Notes: generated by a model from the letters alone, not told the origin. Positions 1 to 8,402 are shown, counted from the stretch's first letter. The stretch is DNA of 64,000 nt from Maritalea mediterranea (GCF_021568695.1 NZ_JAKGTI010000003.1:359514-423513); one strand, 5' to 3'. A program made the numbers and translations.

Positions 1-1385
1 TTTGACTGTCCTCCGGCATTGATCAGTTCAAATCTATCTAAAACTTCTGTTTTTCCTAGTAGATTTGCCGCAGTATTCAAATAATCTATGTCGGTATCAC
101 CCTCAACGTAGAGCGTGAATTTGACCGCTTCATCCAAATTTTTACGAATTTCATCTTGAAATGTGGCGCTATCTTTCAGGTATTTATACGCACTCTCAAA
201 TTCAGAAAATCTCTCAACGTCGATCTCCTCGCCTTCGGGGAGATTTAGGAGTTGAAAACCATCTGACCCATAAGTTTCCTTCATTCCCAAAAGGAATAAG
301 GGTGAGTGTGTAGTTATTATAAATTGTACGCGAGGGAACAATTTCATTAATTGCGGCAATAAGTCATGCTGATAGTCTGAATGTAGGTGGAGGTCGATTT
401 CGTCCACCACCACCATGCCTTTGACATCCGATAAGCTCCTAAACTCTGCATTTGATATATCAAAATCTCGCATTAAACTCAGGAATAAATCCAAGATGGC
501 TGTTTGTCCGGTCGAAAGCGAAAAAAGATTGCCGATAATCACATCATCATCGATTATTACCCCAATGCTGCGCCGGTTACGGCTACCAACATTCCATTCG
601 AACTTACCATCGGGCTTTTCAAATAAAACTCTAATAAATCGCTCAATTTGTTCCAGTATATCTGACGCTGGACCATTGCGAACTTGCTGCTCTACAAGTG
701 CTCCATTGTTCGATAGGTCAGGTATAATGATCTTGTGTCCTTCGATTGCATGACTATCGTATATCAGATCTAACAGCCAGTCTTGAATTTGCTTCAGCGG
801 GGAATACTGCACGACTGGCCGATTGGAAATTCCCTGGAATTTTTTATCCGTATTGTATAGCGGTCTATTCTTTAAGTTGAGTTCGTTTAGCCATGCAGGC
901 TCCTCAAATCGATTCGGCGGAAAATATAGGTTGGAGGTTGTGTTTAGGTCTGCCCGGGTTTCCTCCTTTATCTGCTGAAGATTTGAAGAGTAATGCGACG
1001 ATTCGTCGGGCGAGATCTGTTCCCATTTTTCATATTCTTCGACCTTGCCCTTGAAGTCTTTTTTGACAGAGGTAAGTTGAATTTCAGCTATTTTGGTTCC
1101 ATTTGTAAACTCAACTCCGGCCATTGAGTATGGTTTGCCATGCTGTATAAAGGTGGAGCTTCTTAGCTTATACACCTTTCCTTGTTCAACATCAGCGTCA
1201 TCGAAAATACTCGCTTGAGCGCCAATTAGACCGTTTACGACATGTGCTAATAAGTTGCTTTTGCCTGAACCATTCGTACCAACAATTGCGATGGGGAGAG
1301 GGTCGCCATCGTCGGAAAACCTACAAGTTAGGTTTAGCTTTTTTATCGGGCCAGCATTAGTTAGTTCAATCCTTTGTAAGTACAA
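1..1385 (-). CDS. OLD-like AAA ATPase with C-terminal TOPRIM-like region (3' end cut by window edge)
   Basis: About 461 residues are visible; the C-terminus lies beyond the left edge. A Walker A motif GTNGSGKS sits at residues 36-43, a Walker B-like GMVVVDEID at 323-331 followed by HLHSDYQ, then ITTHSP (switch/H-loop). Around residue 427 is YVEGDTDIDYL, typical of the acidic start of a TOPRIM domain in OLD-family nucleases. The start is taken as TTG at 1385 because GAGAGG lies six bases upstream and the protein then begins LYLQRIELTNAG, the usual beta-strand before the P-loop; no ATG fits. OLD-family proteins are DNA nucleases, several of them in phage defence (for example GajA of Gabija). 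The partner gene, if any, would lie outside the window, so the system cannot be named. Confidence 0.82.
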   Translation of the reverse strand, partial: MYLQRIELTNAGPIKKLNLTCRFSDDGDPLPIAIVGTNGSGKSNLLAHVVNGLIGAQASIFDDADVEQGKVYKLRSSTFIQHGKPYSMAGVEFTNGTKIAEIQLTSVKKDFKGKVEEYEKWEQISPDESSHYSSNLQQIKEETRADLNTTSNLYFPPNRFEEPAWLNELNLKNRPLYNTDKKFQGISNRPVVQYSPLKQIQDWLLDLIYDSHAIEGHKIIIPDLSNNGALVEQQVRNGPASDILEQIERFIRVLFEKPDGKFEWNVGSRNRRSIGVIIDDDVIIGNLFSLSTGQTAILDLFLSLMRDFDISNAEFRSLSDVKGMVVVDEIDLHLHSDYQHDLLPQLMKLFPRVQFIITTHSPLFLLGMKETYGSDGFQLLNLPEGEEIDVERFSEFESAYKYLKDSATFQDEIRKNLDEAVKFTLYVEGDTDIDYLNTAANLLGKTEVLDRFELINAGGQS

Positions 1386-1543
1386 TTTGGGCCTCTCTGA
1401 TTGGGTCAGTTGTTTACAATGTTTGTGAGTAACAATTTGGAATCTTTGTGAGTTGATAAGCAATTGTAAAAAATAGTTTCTCACCACCCATTGTGGATTC
1501 TATGTTAACTGGGTGCAATAAGACGAAGCCCGAAAGGCAAATC

Positions 1544-2566
1544 ATGACCAACACCTCCACCGAAGAAGACCAAACGAACGCGGCCGCGCGGCGTAAAAGC
1601 GGTGAGTTTGTGCGCGGGGGCAGCGGGTTTCGCAATCAGATTGGCGAGGCGGAATTTCCGGCGGAGCCGGGGCGCTATCATTTGTTTGTGGCGCTCAATT
1701 GTCCTTGGTGCCATCGGGTGATTTTGGCGCGCAATCTGTTGGGGTTGCAGGAGAGCATTTCCATGGATGTGGCCTTCCCCAATCGCACGGGCGAGGATGA
1801 TCCGGCCGGGGCAGGGCTTTGGGAATTCAGCCCTGACCGCGTGGCCAGTTTGACGGGCGAAACCTTGCCCGAATGCACGCGCGAGACCGCGACCGGCGAA
1901 AATTTCCGCATCGCCAAAGATATTTACCGCGCTGAAGGGGCGAGCGAGCAATCGGTGCCCATTCTTTATGACAAAAAGACCAAACGCATTGTGAACAATG
2001 AGAGCGCCGAGATTATCCGCATGTTGGATCGTCACGCCGAGGCGCTCGGCAGTGCGTTGGCGGGGGATCAGCGCCCGTCACTTTATCCGGCAGATGAGGC
2101 GCTGCGCGCTGAGATTGATGATCTCAATGATCTGATTTACACCAACATCAATAATGGCGCTTATAAGGCCGGGTTTTCGTCCGATCAGGCGGTTTATCAA
2201 AAGGCGTATGACGCTTATTTCGAGACGTTGGCCGCGCTTAATGATCTGCTGTCGGATGGACGGCCCTTTCTCACGGGCGATAAATTCACCGAAGCCGATT
2301 TGCGGCTGTTCCCCACGCTATATCGGCACGACCCGGTCTATTATGTGCGCATGAAATTGAACGGCGCGAAAATTCTCGATTATCCCTATGTCTGGCAATG
2401 GCTGTGTCGGGTCTATGCGCTGGATGGGGTGGCCGAAAGCGGATCGCTGATCCATTGTCGGCAAGGCTATTTTGGCCGCTCGTGGAACAATGTGGTGCCG
2501 CTGGGCCCGTTCAAGCCGATGGCTTACCCCGACGCCTATCACCATCCGGAGTTGGCGCGGTTTTAA
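1544..2566 (+). CDS. glutathionyl-hydroquinone reductase (Xi-class GST, YqjG/ECM4 family)
   Basis: This 340-residue protein matches the Xi-class glutathione transferases, which reductively remove glutathione from glutathionyl-hydroquinones in the cytoplasm. The signature NCPWCHR, with its catalytic cysteine, lies in the thioredoxin-like N-terminal half (about residue 55). NNESAEIIRML follows as the glutathione-binding segment, and the C-terminal all-helical half contains PFLTGDKFTEADLRLFPTL and the family's YVWQWLCRVYAL. The reading frame is open back to 1493, but ATG 1544 has AAAGG eight bases upstream and gives the usual family N-terminus, so it is preferred. The gene converges on the HxlR-like gene with a four-base overlap. 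A role in quinone or chlorinated aromatic detoxification is inferred from the family. Confidence 0.93.
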   Translation: MTNTSTEEDQTNAAARRKSGEFVRGGSGFRNQIGEAEFPAEPGRYHLFVALNCPWCHRVILARNLLGLQESISMDVAFPNRTGEDDPAGAGLWEFSPDRVASLTGETLPECTRETATGENFRIAKDIYRAEGASEQSVPILYDKKTKRIVNNESAEIIRMLDRHAEALGSALAGDQRPSLYPADEALRAEIDDLNDLIYTNINNGAYKAGFSSDQAVYQKAYDAYFETLAALNDLLSDGRPFLTGDKFTEADLRLFPTLYRHDPVYYVRMKLNGAKILDYPYVWQWLCRVYALDGVAESGSLIHCRQGYFGRSWNNVVPLGPFKPMAYPDAYHHPELARF

Positions 2567-3105
2567 TTCTGTTTGAGATGCGGCGCCATGATGGCGCTGA
2601 TTTCGGCACCCGTGCTCGCAGCGCTGTAAATTGGCCGGGGTGGGCGAGCATCAAGGTCGACCTCCCGGTGGACCCAATTGCGCTCTTCGAGTGCCTTTAA
2701 GGCTTGGGAAAGCGCACGATCGGTGATTGGGTCAAGGGCGCGCTGGATGTCGTTAAAATGGTGTGGCGTATGGACAATGGCCAGAACGGGCAGGGTCCAG
2801 GATTTGCGCAACAGATCGCGATTTTCCTCTCCCGCCAAGGTCCATATCTGATGAGAAATCTCCGCGCCGATCTTGCCGGGGATGGTCAGTCTAAATTCCG
2901 GACGCAGCGGGTGGCCATGGCCGGGATTGCGTTCCACCAGCCCGATCTCAATTAGATGCGTCATGCTTTGTGCAAACGCGGTGCGCCCAGCGCCCGTCGC
3001 GGTGATGAGCGGTGCCTGCCTGCCCGCCACGCCGGCATGCAGCGCCGCCAAGATTGGCACGGCCCAAGCCCGCGAAGTGATATTGACAAGCAGCTTAATG
3101 TCCAT
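2563..3105 (-). CDS. HxlR-like regulator with two tandem winged-helix domains
   Basis: The 180-residue protein has two stretches resembling the HxlR winged helix. The N-terminal one (about residues 10-80) reads SRAWAVPILAAL and ends EIGLVERNPGHGHPLRPEF. The C-terminal one (about 95-175) is the clearer match, with KSWTLPVLAIVH, NDIQRALDPITDRALSQAL, LKALEERNWVHREV and the wing PPRPIYSA. HxlR proteins are usually about 110-130 residues with one domain, so this is a fused or duplicated form. It is divergent from the VOC gene at 3158 with only 52 bases between, so it probably controls that gene and itself. The inducer is unknown; some HxlR regulators respond to aldehydes or quinones. Confidence 0.8.
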   Translation of the reverse strand: MDIKLLVNITSRAWAVPILAALHAGVAGRQAPLITATGAGRTAFAQSMTHLIEIGLVERNPGHGHPLRPEFRLTIPGKIGAEISHQIWTLAGEENRDLLRKSWTLPVLAIVHTPHHFNDIQRALDPITDRALSQALKALEERNWVHREVDLDARPPRPIYSAASTGAEISAIMAPHLKQN

Positions 3106-3157
3106 TATTTATAGTTACCATACTTTTAGACAACAATAAAGCTCAAAGGAAAAGCTC

Positions 3158-3526
3158 ATGTCTCTTATCTCGTTAAACGACACCATCACCATCGCCTTTT
3201 CGGTTAAAGACCGCCATGCCAGCGCTGACTGGTATCAAAACATGCTTGGTTTTGAAACCATGTATCATGCGGATGAAGCGGGCTGGTCGGAAGTGAAAAC
3301 CAATACCAAAGGTGTTGTGATCGGATTGGGTGAGCATATGGAGACAGCGCCGGGCAACTGCGTGCCGGTGTTTGGCATTGACGATCTGGATGCGGCCCGC
3401 GCCAAGATGGAGAATGCCGGGGTTAAATTTGATGGCGAGACCGATGTGGTCGAAGGCATGGTCAAAACCGCCACCTTTTACGATCCGGACGGCAACGCAC
3501 TGATGCTGGCCGAAGATTTGAGCTAG
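3158..3526 (+). CDS. VOC-fold (glyoxalase/bleomycin-resistance/dioxygenase superfamily) protein
   Basis: A 122-residue cytoplasmic protein with the two beta-alpha-beta-beta-beta units of the vicinal oxygen chelate fold: VKDRHASADWYQNMLGFE near the start and FYDPDGNALMLAEDL at the end, the usual metal-coordinating edge strand. A ribosome site AAAGGA precedes the ATG. The family includes glyoxalase I, fosfomycin and bleomycin resistance proteins and ring-cleavage dioxygenases; substrate cannot be read from sequence. It is divergent from the HxlR-like regulator and followed 10 bases later by a second VOC gene, so the three form one likely regulatory unit. A detoxification role is inference. Confidence 0.88.
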   Translation: MSLISLNDTITIAFSVKDRHASADWYQNMLGFETMYHADEAGWSEVKTNTKGVVIGLGEHMETAPGNCVPVFGIDDLDAARAKMENAGVKFDGETDVVEGMVKTATFYDPDGNALMLAEDLS

Positions 3527-3536
3527 GGTGGGACAC

Positions 3537-3944
3537 ATGCGCAAATTTGCATTCTCTATCCTTTTCGGCTTGGCGTTGACCGCCTCGGGATCGGCGCAAG
3601 GTTTTGGTGAAGCTACAGTGGCCCTTCCGGTCACCTCGCTGGACGAAGCCAAGGCTTGGTATGGCGATTTTCTTGGGCCGGATGCCGAAATGATCGAACC
3701 GGCGCCGGGTGTGGTTGAATTGCGGGCGACGCCACATATGTGGTTGCAGCTCTATGAAACTGAGCAAATGCCCGAAACCGGCGCGGTGATCCGATTCCTT
3801 GTTGAGGATATGGACGCGGCCCAGGCCAAATTCGCGGAAAAGGGCATTGATGTGGGCGAGGCCATCGAAGTGCCCGGTATCGTTATCTATAGTGAGTTCA
3901 CCGATCCCTTTGGCAACGGGATGGGGCTTTATGATTTACCTTAA
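3537..3944 (+). CDS. VOC-fold protein with predicted signal peptide
   Basis: This 135-residue protein starts MRKFAFSILFGLALTASGSA, a basic n-region, hydrophobic core and AxA-like cleavage site, followed by a VOC-type domain (ATVALPVTSLDEAKAWYGDFLG ... YSEFTDPFGNGMGLYDLP). A GTG nine bases earlier is in frame, but AGGGTGGG sits four to five bases before ATG 3537, which decides the start. It follows the cytoplasmic VOC gene by 10 bases and is closed by a hairpin terminator. Exported VOC proteins are uncommon; the protein would act in the periplasm. Function is unknown. Confidence 0.82.
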   Translation: MRKFAFSILFGLALTASGSAQGFGEATVALPVTSLDEAKAWYGDFLGPDAEMIEPAPGVVELRATPHMWLQLYETEQMPETGAVIRFLVEDMDAAQAKFAEKGIDVGEAIEVPGIVIYSEFTDPFGNGMGLYDLP

Positions 3945-3956
3945 AGACCTTTAGGG

Positions 3957-3985
3957 AAGGGCGCGCTGGTCGCGCCCTTTCTTTT
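3957..3985 (+). terminator. rho-independent terminator of the VOC pair
   Basis: Arms AAGGGCGCG and CGCGCCCTT close a five-base loop and are followed by TCTTTT, 12 bases after the stop codon at 3944. Confidence 0.9.
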
Positions 3986-4039
3986 GTTGCCCATTTATGT
4001 TTGTTCTTAAGGGTATAGAGCAACATTAAAGGCGACCCA

Positions 4040-4453
4040 TTGCGCATTAACGACCAGATCAGCATTGAAGAATGGGAATTGTCCGAACAATTCACCCGGG
4101 CCAGCGGCCCGGGCGGGCAGAATGTGAATAAGGTCAGCACGGCCGTTGAACTGCGGTTTGAAGCGGAACGCTCGCCGCATTTGCCGGACGCGGTGAAACG
4201 GCGGTTGAAGCGGGTGGCCGGGCGACGCTGGACGCAGGAGGGGGCGGTGGTGATCTTTGTGCAAGACACACGCTCGCAAGCCCGCAACCGCGAAATCGCC
4301 CGCGAGCGGTTGGTCGCTCTGATCCAGAAAGCAACGGAAAAACCAAAACGTCGCGTGCCTACGCGGCCAACACGTGCATCCATCCGGCGCCGCATTGACG
4401 CCAAAAAGGCCCGCGGTGAGGTGAAGAAAATGCGCGGCAAGGTGGAAGATTAG
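4040..4453 (+). CDS. arfB: ArfB (YaeJ) ribosome-rescue peptidyl-tRNA hydrolase
   Basis: A 137-residue release-factor-like protein. The GGQ loop is in GPGGQNVNKVSTAVEL (residues 24-39), the catalytic element that hydrolyses peptidyl-tRNA. The C-terminus is strongly basic (KATEKPKRRVPTRPTRASIRRR ... AKKARGEVKKMRGKVED), the tail that in ArfB enters the empty mRNA channel of stalled ribosomes. Length and architecture match ArfB/ICT1 rather than full release factors. The start is TTG 4040 with AAAGG seven bases upstream; there is no in-frame ATG before the domain begins. It stands alone, downstream of the terminator at 3957. Confidence 0.93.
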   Translation: MRINDQISIEEWELSEQFTRASGPGGQNVNKVSTAVELRFEAERSPHLPDAVKRRLKRVAGRRWTQEGAVVIFVQDTRSQARNREIARERLVALIQKATEKPKRRVPTRPTRASIRRRIDAKKARGEVKKMRGKVED

Positions 4454-4642
4454 TTATTTTGGTTCGCGTCGCGTCGTCAGATAATAAAAAAGGCACAAGC
4501 CAAACATGTTCAGCATCAATAGCGCTGGCGTGAAAACGGGTCCAAACCAAGCGCTGTTGACCATAGTGCCCATTGTGTTGCTCTGGGCCAACAGGATCAG
4601 CATGTAGACATTAAGATGTTTGGTCATATGAGATTTGAACAT
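4454..4642 (-). CDS. small hypothetical two-helix membrane protein
   Basis: A 62-residue frame with two probable membrane segments (VYMLILLAQSN region and FTPALLMLNMFGLCLFYYL) ending in the basic tail TTRREPK. It converges on arfB with the stop codons abutting. A second ATG at 4627 (MTKHLNVYM) could be the true start. No family was recognised. Composition and topology suggest a real small membrane protein, but the frame is short. Confidence 0.5.
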   Translation of the reverse strand: MFKSHMTKHLNVYMLILLAQSNTMGTMVNSAWFGPVFTPALLMLNMFGLCLFYYLTTRREPK

Positions 4643-4761
4643 CGTCGTAGAAACTTATATAAGACTTAATGCATTGTAATCATTATAAATTCTCCGTTTC
4701 CTATCCGTAATTTGGTGGCCCGGCAAACAAATTCCAATTGACGCATTTAAGATTCGGGTCT

Positions 4762-4788
4762 ATTAGTTCGTAAAGTTGACGAATTAAT
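4762..4788. promoter_or_regulatory. inverted-repeat operator before the ROK regulator gene
   Basis: Half-sites ATTAGTTCGT and ACGAATTAAT are reverse complements except for one base and are separated by AAAGTTG. They end 12 bases before the ATG of the ROK gene. NagC, Mlc and XylR of the ROK family bind AT-rich inverted repeats of this general form, so autoregulation and operon control are a fair inference. Confidence 0.7.
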
Positions 4789-4800
4789 AGAAGTGATTAA

Positions 4801-6015
4801 ATGACCGAAACGGCAAACAATATTCGCAGACTGAATAAATGTAATGTTTTTGAAGTGATTGCTCATGAAGGGCCAATCTCTCGGGCAGCGATTGCCAAGC
4901 GGTTGGGCCTGTCGAAACAAACCTTGTCTGAAGTGGCCAAAGAGCTCGAAGCCGAAGGCTGGGTGCAGCAGGTGGGGCTGGAACGCGGCAATGTTGGCCG
5001 CGCGGCGATGAATTTTGAGGTGGTGCCCGATGCGGCCTTTGTGGCGGCCGTGGATTTGGGCGGCACCAAGGTGAAGGTCGCCATAGCTAATCTCGCTTGC
5101 CAGATATTTGGTGAGGCGACAGAGCCGACCCACCCAAATGGTGGGATGGATGTGGTCAAACAGATTGCGCGCCTTTGTCGCGACGTTATGGATCAGCATG
5201 GTTTGCAACAAGAACGGCTTCGCCTTGGCGTGGTCGGTGTGCCCGGTGTGCCAGATACCGACAGTGGTGCCGTGCAGATGGCACCCAATATCCCGCAACT
5301 GGATCAGATCAATTTCACCGGCGAACTCTCCAAGGCCCTCGGGTTTGAGGTGGTGATTGAAAATGATGTGAACCTGGCCGTGCTCGGCGAGCATTGGGGC
5401 GGCGTTGCGCAACATGTTGATGATCTGGCCTATGTGGCGCTGGGTACTGGTATTGGGGCCGGCTTAATCGTGAATGGTGAATTGGTGCGCGGCAAGCATG
5501 GTGGCGCGGGTGAGCTGGGCTATTTGCCGTTTGGCGCGGACCCTTTTGCTCCCGAAAGCCTGCGCCAAGGGGCACTGGAACGGGTGACCGCCACAGACGC
5601 CATGCGCGACTATTATTTCGAATTGACGGGCGAGCGGGTGGAAGTGCCCGAGATTTTTGAACGGCTGGCGCACGATGAGCAGGCCCAAAAAGTGCTCGAC
5701 CGCACCGCGCAGGAAACCGCGCGGGCGGTCGCGGCCATCAGCGCGTTGATTGATCCTGAACAGATTGTGTTTGGCGGGTCGATCGGGCGGCGGGAAGAAT
5801 TATTCTCGCGCATCCAAACTCAGTTTAACCGGATCACGCGATCTCCCGTATCGCTTCGCATCAGTGAACTGGGCGGTAAGGCCGCCCTCATCGGCGCAGC
5901 CTCCCTAGGGCTTAGCCATGTGCACGCCACCCTTCTGGCGGGTGGCGTGCCGGGTGCCGAGATCACGCTGCCGCCGGCCAAACTTGCAAAACTGGGAGTG
6001 GTGACCAATGGCTGA
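4801..6015 (+). CDS. ROK-family transcriptional regulator
   Basis: The 404-residue protein has an N-terminal winged helix (about residues 5-75: ISRAAIAKRLGLSKQTLSEVAKELEAEGWV) joined to a ROK/actin-like ATPase domain beginning AAVDLGGTKVKVAIA. The family's GIGAGLIVNGELVRGKHGGAGELGY segment is present. The ROK zinc site, normally CxCGxxGCxE, is not: the corresponding stretch reads PFGADPFAPESLRQGALE with no cysteines. The architecture matches NagC, Mlc, XylR and FrcR, which sense a sugar or amino sugar. It overlaps the next gene by eight bases (ATGGCTGA) and has a palindromic operator just upstream, so it probably controls this operon. Confidence 0.92.
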   Translation: MTETANNIRRLNKCNVFEVIAHEGPISRAAIAKRLGLSKQTLSEVAKELEAEGWVQQVGLERGNVGRAAMNFEVVPDAAFVAAVDLGGTKVKVAIANLACQIFGEATEPTHPNGGMDVVKQIARLCRDVMDQHGLQQERLRLGVVGVPGVPDTDSGAVQMAPNIPQLDQINFTGELSKALGFEVVIENDVNLAVLGEHWGGVAQHVDDLAYVALGTGIGAGLIVNGELVRGKHGGAGELGYLPFGADPFAPESLRQGALERVTATDAMRDYYFELTGERVEVPEIFERLAHDEQAQKVLDRTAQETARAVAAISALIDPEQIVFGGSIGRREELFSRIQTQFNRITRSPVSLRISELGGKAALIGAASLGLSHVHATLLAGGVPGAEITLPPAKLAKLGVVTNG

Positions 6016-7255
6016 ACATCGAACAGATATCGGCGCTTTGCTCGATGAAATCACAGCGGTTGAGCTGTTGCGCGGCGCTGTAGCACGCGAGAGCATCACC
6101 GGTAATGAAGCGAATTTTGTTGGCTATCTGGATGAGCAGATGGCTGCGCGCAAGCTGTCGCCGGTTCAAGAAGAGTTTTTGCCTGGACGCCCCAATATAT
6201 TTGGCAAACGCCACGGCAGTGGTGGCGGGCAGAACCTCTTGTTTATCGGGCACACAGATACAGTGCATGTGGACGGTTGGCGCGCGCATTGGCAAGGTGA
6301 TGATCGCGAAGATCCGTTTGGCGGTGCCATTGTCGATGGTGAAATTTGGGGCCGGGGGACTGGCGATTTGAAGGCCGGCATTTGCACCAGCTTGGCGGCA
6401 CTGGATTTACTCGACAAAGCTGGCATTAAGCTTAAAGGCGATGTCAGTTACGCCTTTATCGGCGACGAGGAAAGCGGCGAAGAGGGCACCGGCATCAGCG
6501 CCGGGATCCATCATCTCACCCAGTCTCAAAAATTTTTGAACGCACATCAGCCCGATTTCGCTGTTTATGTTGAGCCGACTCAATTGCAGGTGTTTCCGGC
6601 ACAAATGGGCTTTTTCATTGCCGACATCACCATCAAGGGCAAAACGGCCTATTTCGGTGTGCCGGAGCAAGGCATTGATGCGCTCAAGGCCAGCCATCAG
6701 GTGATGCAGGAAATTTGGGCGCTATCGGATCAAATGGGCAAATCCGCCCGTCATGATCTGGTGGGCGAGGCCTTTATCCTGATCACCAAAATCGAAGGCG
6801 GCGGTTATATCGCGGTACCGGGTGAGTGCGAGATGTCGCTCATCTGCAAGGTGCTGCCCGGGCAAAGCCTTGATGACGCTGTTGCGGCGCTGGAGACTGC
6901 AATTCAAGGCGGTATCGCAGGCACGGGCTGTCAGTATGAGATTTCATATCCCGCCGGGCGGGATCATGAGTTCGGTGGTTCTCCCACTGATATTGACCGT
7001 TCAAACCCGGCCATTGATCAATTGGCGCAGGCGTTAAGCCGCGCCATGCCAGATAGAGGCGTCATCAATGGTGCGCCCTATTGGTCAGAAGCACCTTTTT
7101 TGATCGATCGGTTGGGATGTCCAACGGTTTACTGCGCGCCAGGCAATATTGCCAACTGCCATACCTTGGAAGAGCGCGTTTCAATCAAAGAATATTTGGC
7201 CGGCATAACGGCCTTTGCGGAATTCATCATGCGCTATTGCGGCGTGGGTGAATAA
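6008..7255 (+). CDS. M20-family metallohydrolase (ArgE/DapE-like)
   Basis: A 415-residue co-catalytic zinc hydrolase of the M20 family, which includes acetylornithine and succinyl-diaminopimelate deacylases and carboxypeptidase G2. Metal and catalytic residues are visible: GHTDTVH (H82, D84), GRGTGDLKAG (D120), GDEESGEEG (E154/E155), YVEPTQ (about residue 185) and the C-terminal NCHTLEERVS histidine. The dimerisation insert lies in between. It is translationally coupled to the ROK regulator and followed 20 bases later by the ABC binding protein. The context suggests it deacylates or splits an amide-bearing compound taken up by the transporter. The exact substrate is not deducible. Confidence 0.9.
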   Translation: MAEHRTDIGALLDEITAVELLRGAVARESITGNEANFVGYLDEQMAARKLSPVQEEFLPGRPNIFGKRHGSGGGQNLLFIGHTDTVHVDGWRAHWQGDDREDPFGGAIVDGEIWGRGTGDLKAGICTSLAALDLLDKAGIKLKGDVSYAFIGDEESGEEGTGISAGIHHLTQSQKFLNAHQPDFAVYVEPTQLQVFPAQMGFFIADITIKGKTAYFGVPEQGIDALKASHQVMQEIWALSDQMGKSARHDLVGEAFILITKIEGGGYIAVPGECEMSLICKVLPGQSLDDAVAALETAIQGGIAGTGCQYEISYPAGRDHEFGGSPTDIDRSNPAIDQLAQALSRAMPDRGVINGAPYWSEAPFLIDRLGCPTVYCAPGNIANCHTLEERVSIKEYLAGITAFAEFIMRYCGVGE

Positions 7256-7275
7256 TTTATGGAGGAAGGAAACCC

Positions 7276-8325
7276 ATGAAAAATCTAACAAAAATGATGG
7301 CAGGCGGCTTGACCGCTTTGCTCATGACCAGTGGTGCGTTTGCACAAACCATTGGCCCAAATGGAGAAACAGCGACCCCTTCAACCGAAGTGGTTGTGGC
7401 GGACAGCGACGTCGACGCGCTGAAAAACGGCGGGTACACAGCCGCGCTGGTCTGGCATGACCAGTCTGACTTTGTGAACGCGGTCACTGAAGGCGCAACG
7501 GACGAGTTCACCCGTTTGGGCATTGAAGTGGTCGCCACCACCAATGCCAGCTTTGATACAGCAAAACAGCGTTCTGACATCGAAACGGTGCTGACCAAAG
7601 AGCCAGATATTGTGCTGGCTTTGCCGCTTGATCCGGTGGCCTCGGCAGCTGCCTTTAGAGAGGCCGTCGACAATAATGTTCAGCTTGTTTTTCTGTCCAA
7701 TGTGCCAGATGGCTACAAGCATGGTGAGCAATATGCCTCGATCGTCACGGATGATTTGTTTGCCATGGGCAAGCAAGCGGCGGACGCTTTGGCAGCTGAC
7801 CTTGGTGAAACCGGCAAAGTGGGCTGGATCTATCACGATGCGACCTATTATGTGACCAACCAGCGCGACAATGCGTTCAAAACCACGATTGAAAATGATT
7901 ATCCAAATATGGAAATCGTGGCCCAAGCGGGCATTTCCGATCCGGCACGGGCAGAAGATATCGCCAATGCGATGTTGCTCAAACATCCAGATTTAGCTGG
8001 TGTTTATGTGACCTGGGCTGGTCCAGCGGAAGGTGTTTTGTCTGCCTTGCGCGCCAATGGCAACAAAACCACCAAGGTGGTGACGCTTGATCTGTCTGAA
8101 CCGATTGCGCTGGATATGGTGCGCGGTGGCAATGTCACAGCCATTGTTGCGGATGAAGCTTATGAGCTGGGCCGTGCCATGGCGGCGTCTGCTGCTCGTG
8201 GTCTTTTGGGTCAAGAAAGTCCCGCTTTTGTCGTGGCTCCCGCGGTGACAGTAACGGCCGACAATGTGGCTGAAGGTTGGATGCAGTCTTTGCATCGTGA
8301 AGCGCCTGAAAGCCTGACCAAATAA
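7276..8325 (+). CDS. sugar-type ABC transporter periplasmic binding protein (RbsB/FrcB-like)
   Basis: A 349-residue protein with a signal peptide ending GAFAQ at about residue 24, then a type I periplasmic-binding fold (YTAALVWHDQSDFVNAVTEGATDEFTRLGIEVVATTNASFD ... DPVASAAAFREAVDNNVQLVFLSN split across the two lobes). GGAGGAAGG lies just before the ATG. This fold serves pentoses, hexoses, AI-2 and other small polar ligands. It belongs with the permease at 8403 and the ATPase at 10584. A strong hairpin follows the stop, probably to raise expression of the binding protein over the membrane components. Confidence 0.92.
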   Translation: MKNLTKMMAGGLTALLMTSGAFAQTIGPNGETATPSTEVVVADSDVDALKNGGYTAALVWHDQSDFVNAVTEGATDEFTRLGIEVVATTNASFDTAKQRSDIETVLTKEPDIVLALPLDPVASAAAFREAVDNNVQLVFLSNVPDGYKHGEQYASIVTDDLFAMGKQAADALAADLGETGKVGWIYHDATYYVTNQRDNAFKTTIENDYPNMEIVAQAGISDPARAEDIANAMLLKHPDLAGVYVTWAGPAEGVLSALRANGNKTTKVVTLDLSEPIALDMVRGGNVTAIVADEAYELGRAMAASAARGLLGQESPAFVVAPAVTVTADNVAEGWMQSLHREAPESLTK

Positions 8326-8333
8326 CCCGCCTT

Positions 8334-8358
8334 GTGCCGCGCCTTCAAGGCGCGGCAC
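8334..8358 (+). promoter_or_regulatory. intercistronic hairpin after the binding-protein gene
   Basis: GTGCCGCGCCTT and AAGGCGCGGCAC form an exact inverted repeat around one base. No T-run follows, so this is less a terminator than an mRNA-stabilising or attenuating stem of the kind often found between binding-protein and permease genes. Confidence 0.7.
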
Positions 8359-8402
8359 GCTTCTAGCTTGTCGATGCGGGGAGGGACCGCGCATCCAGCG
8401 AA

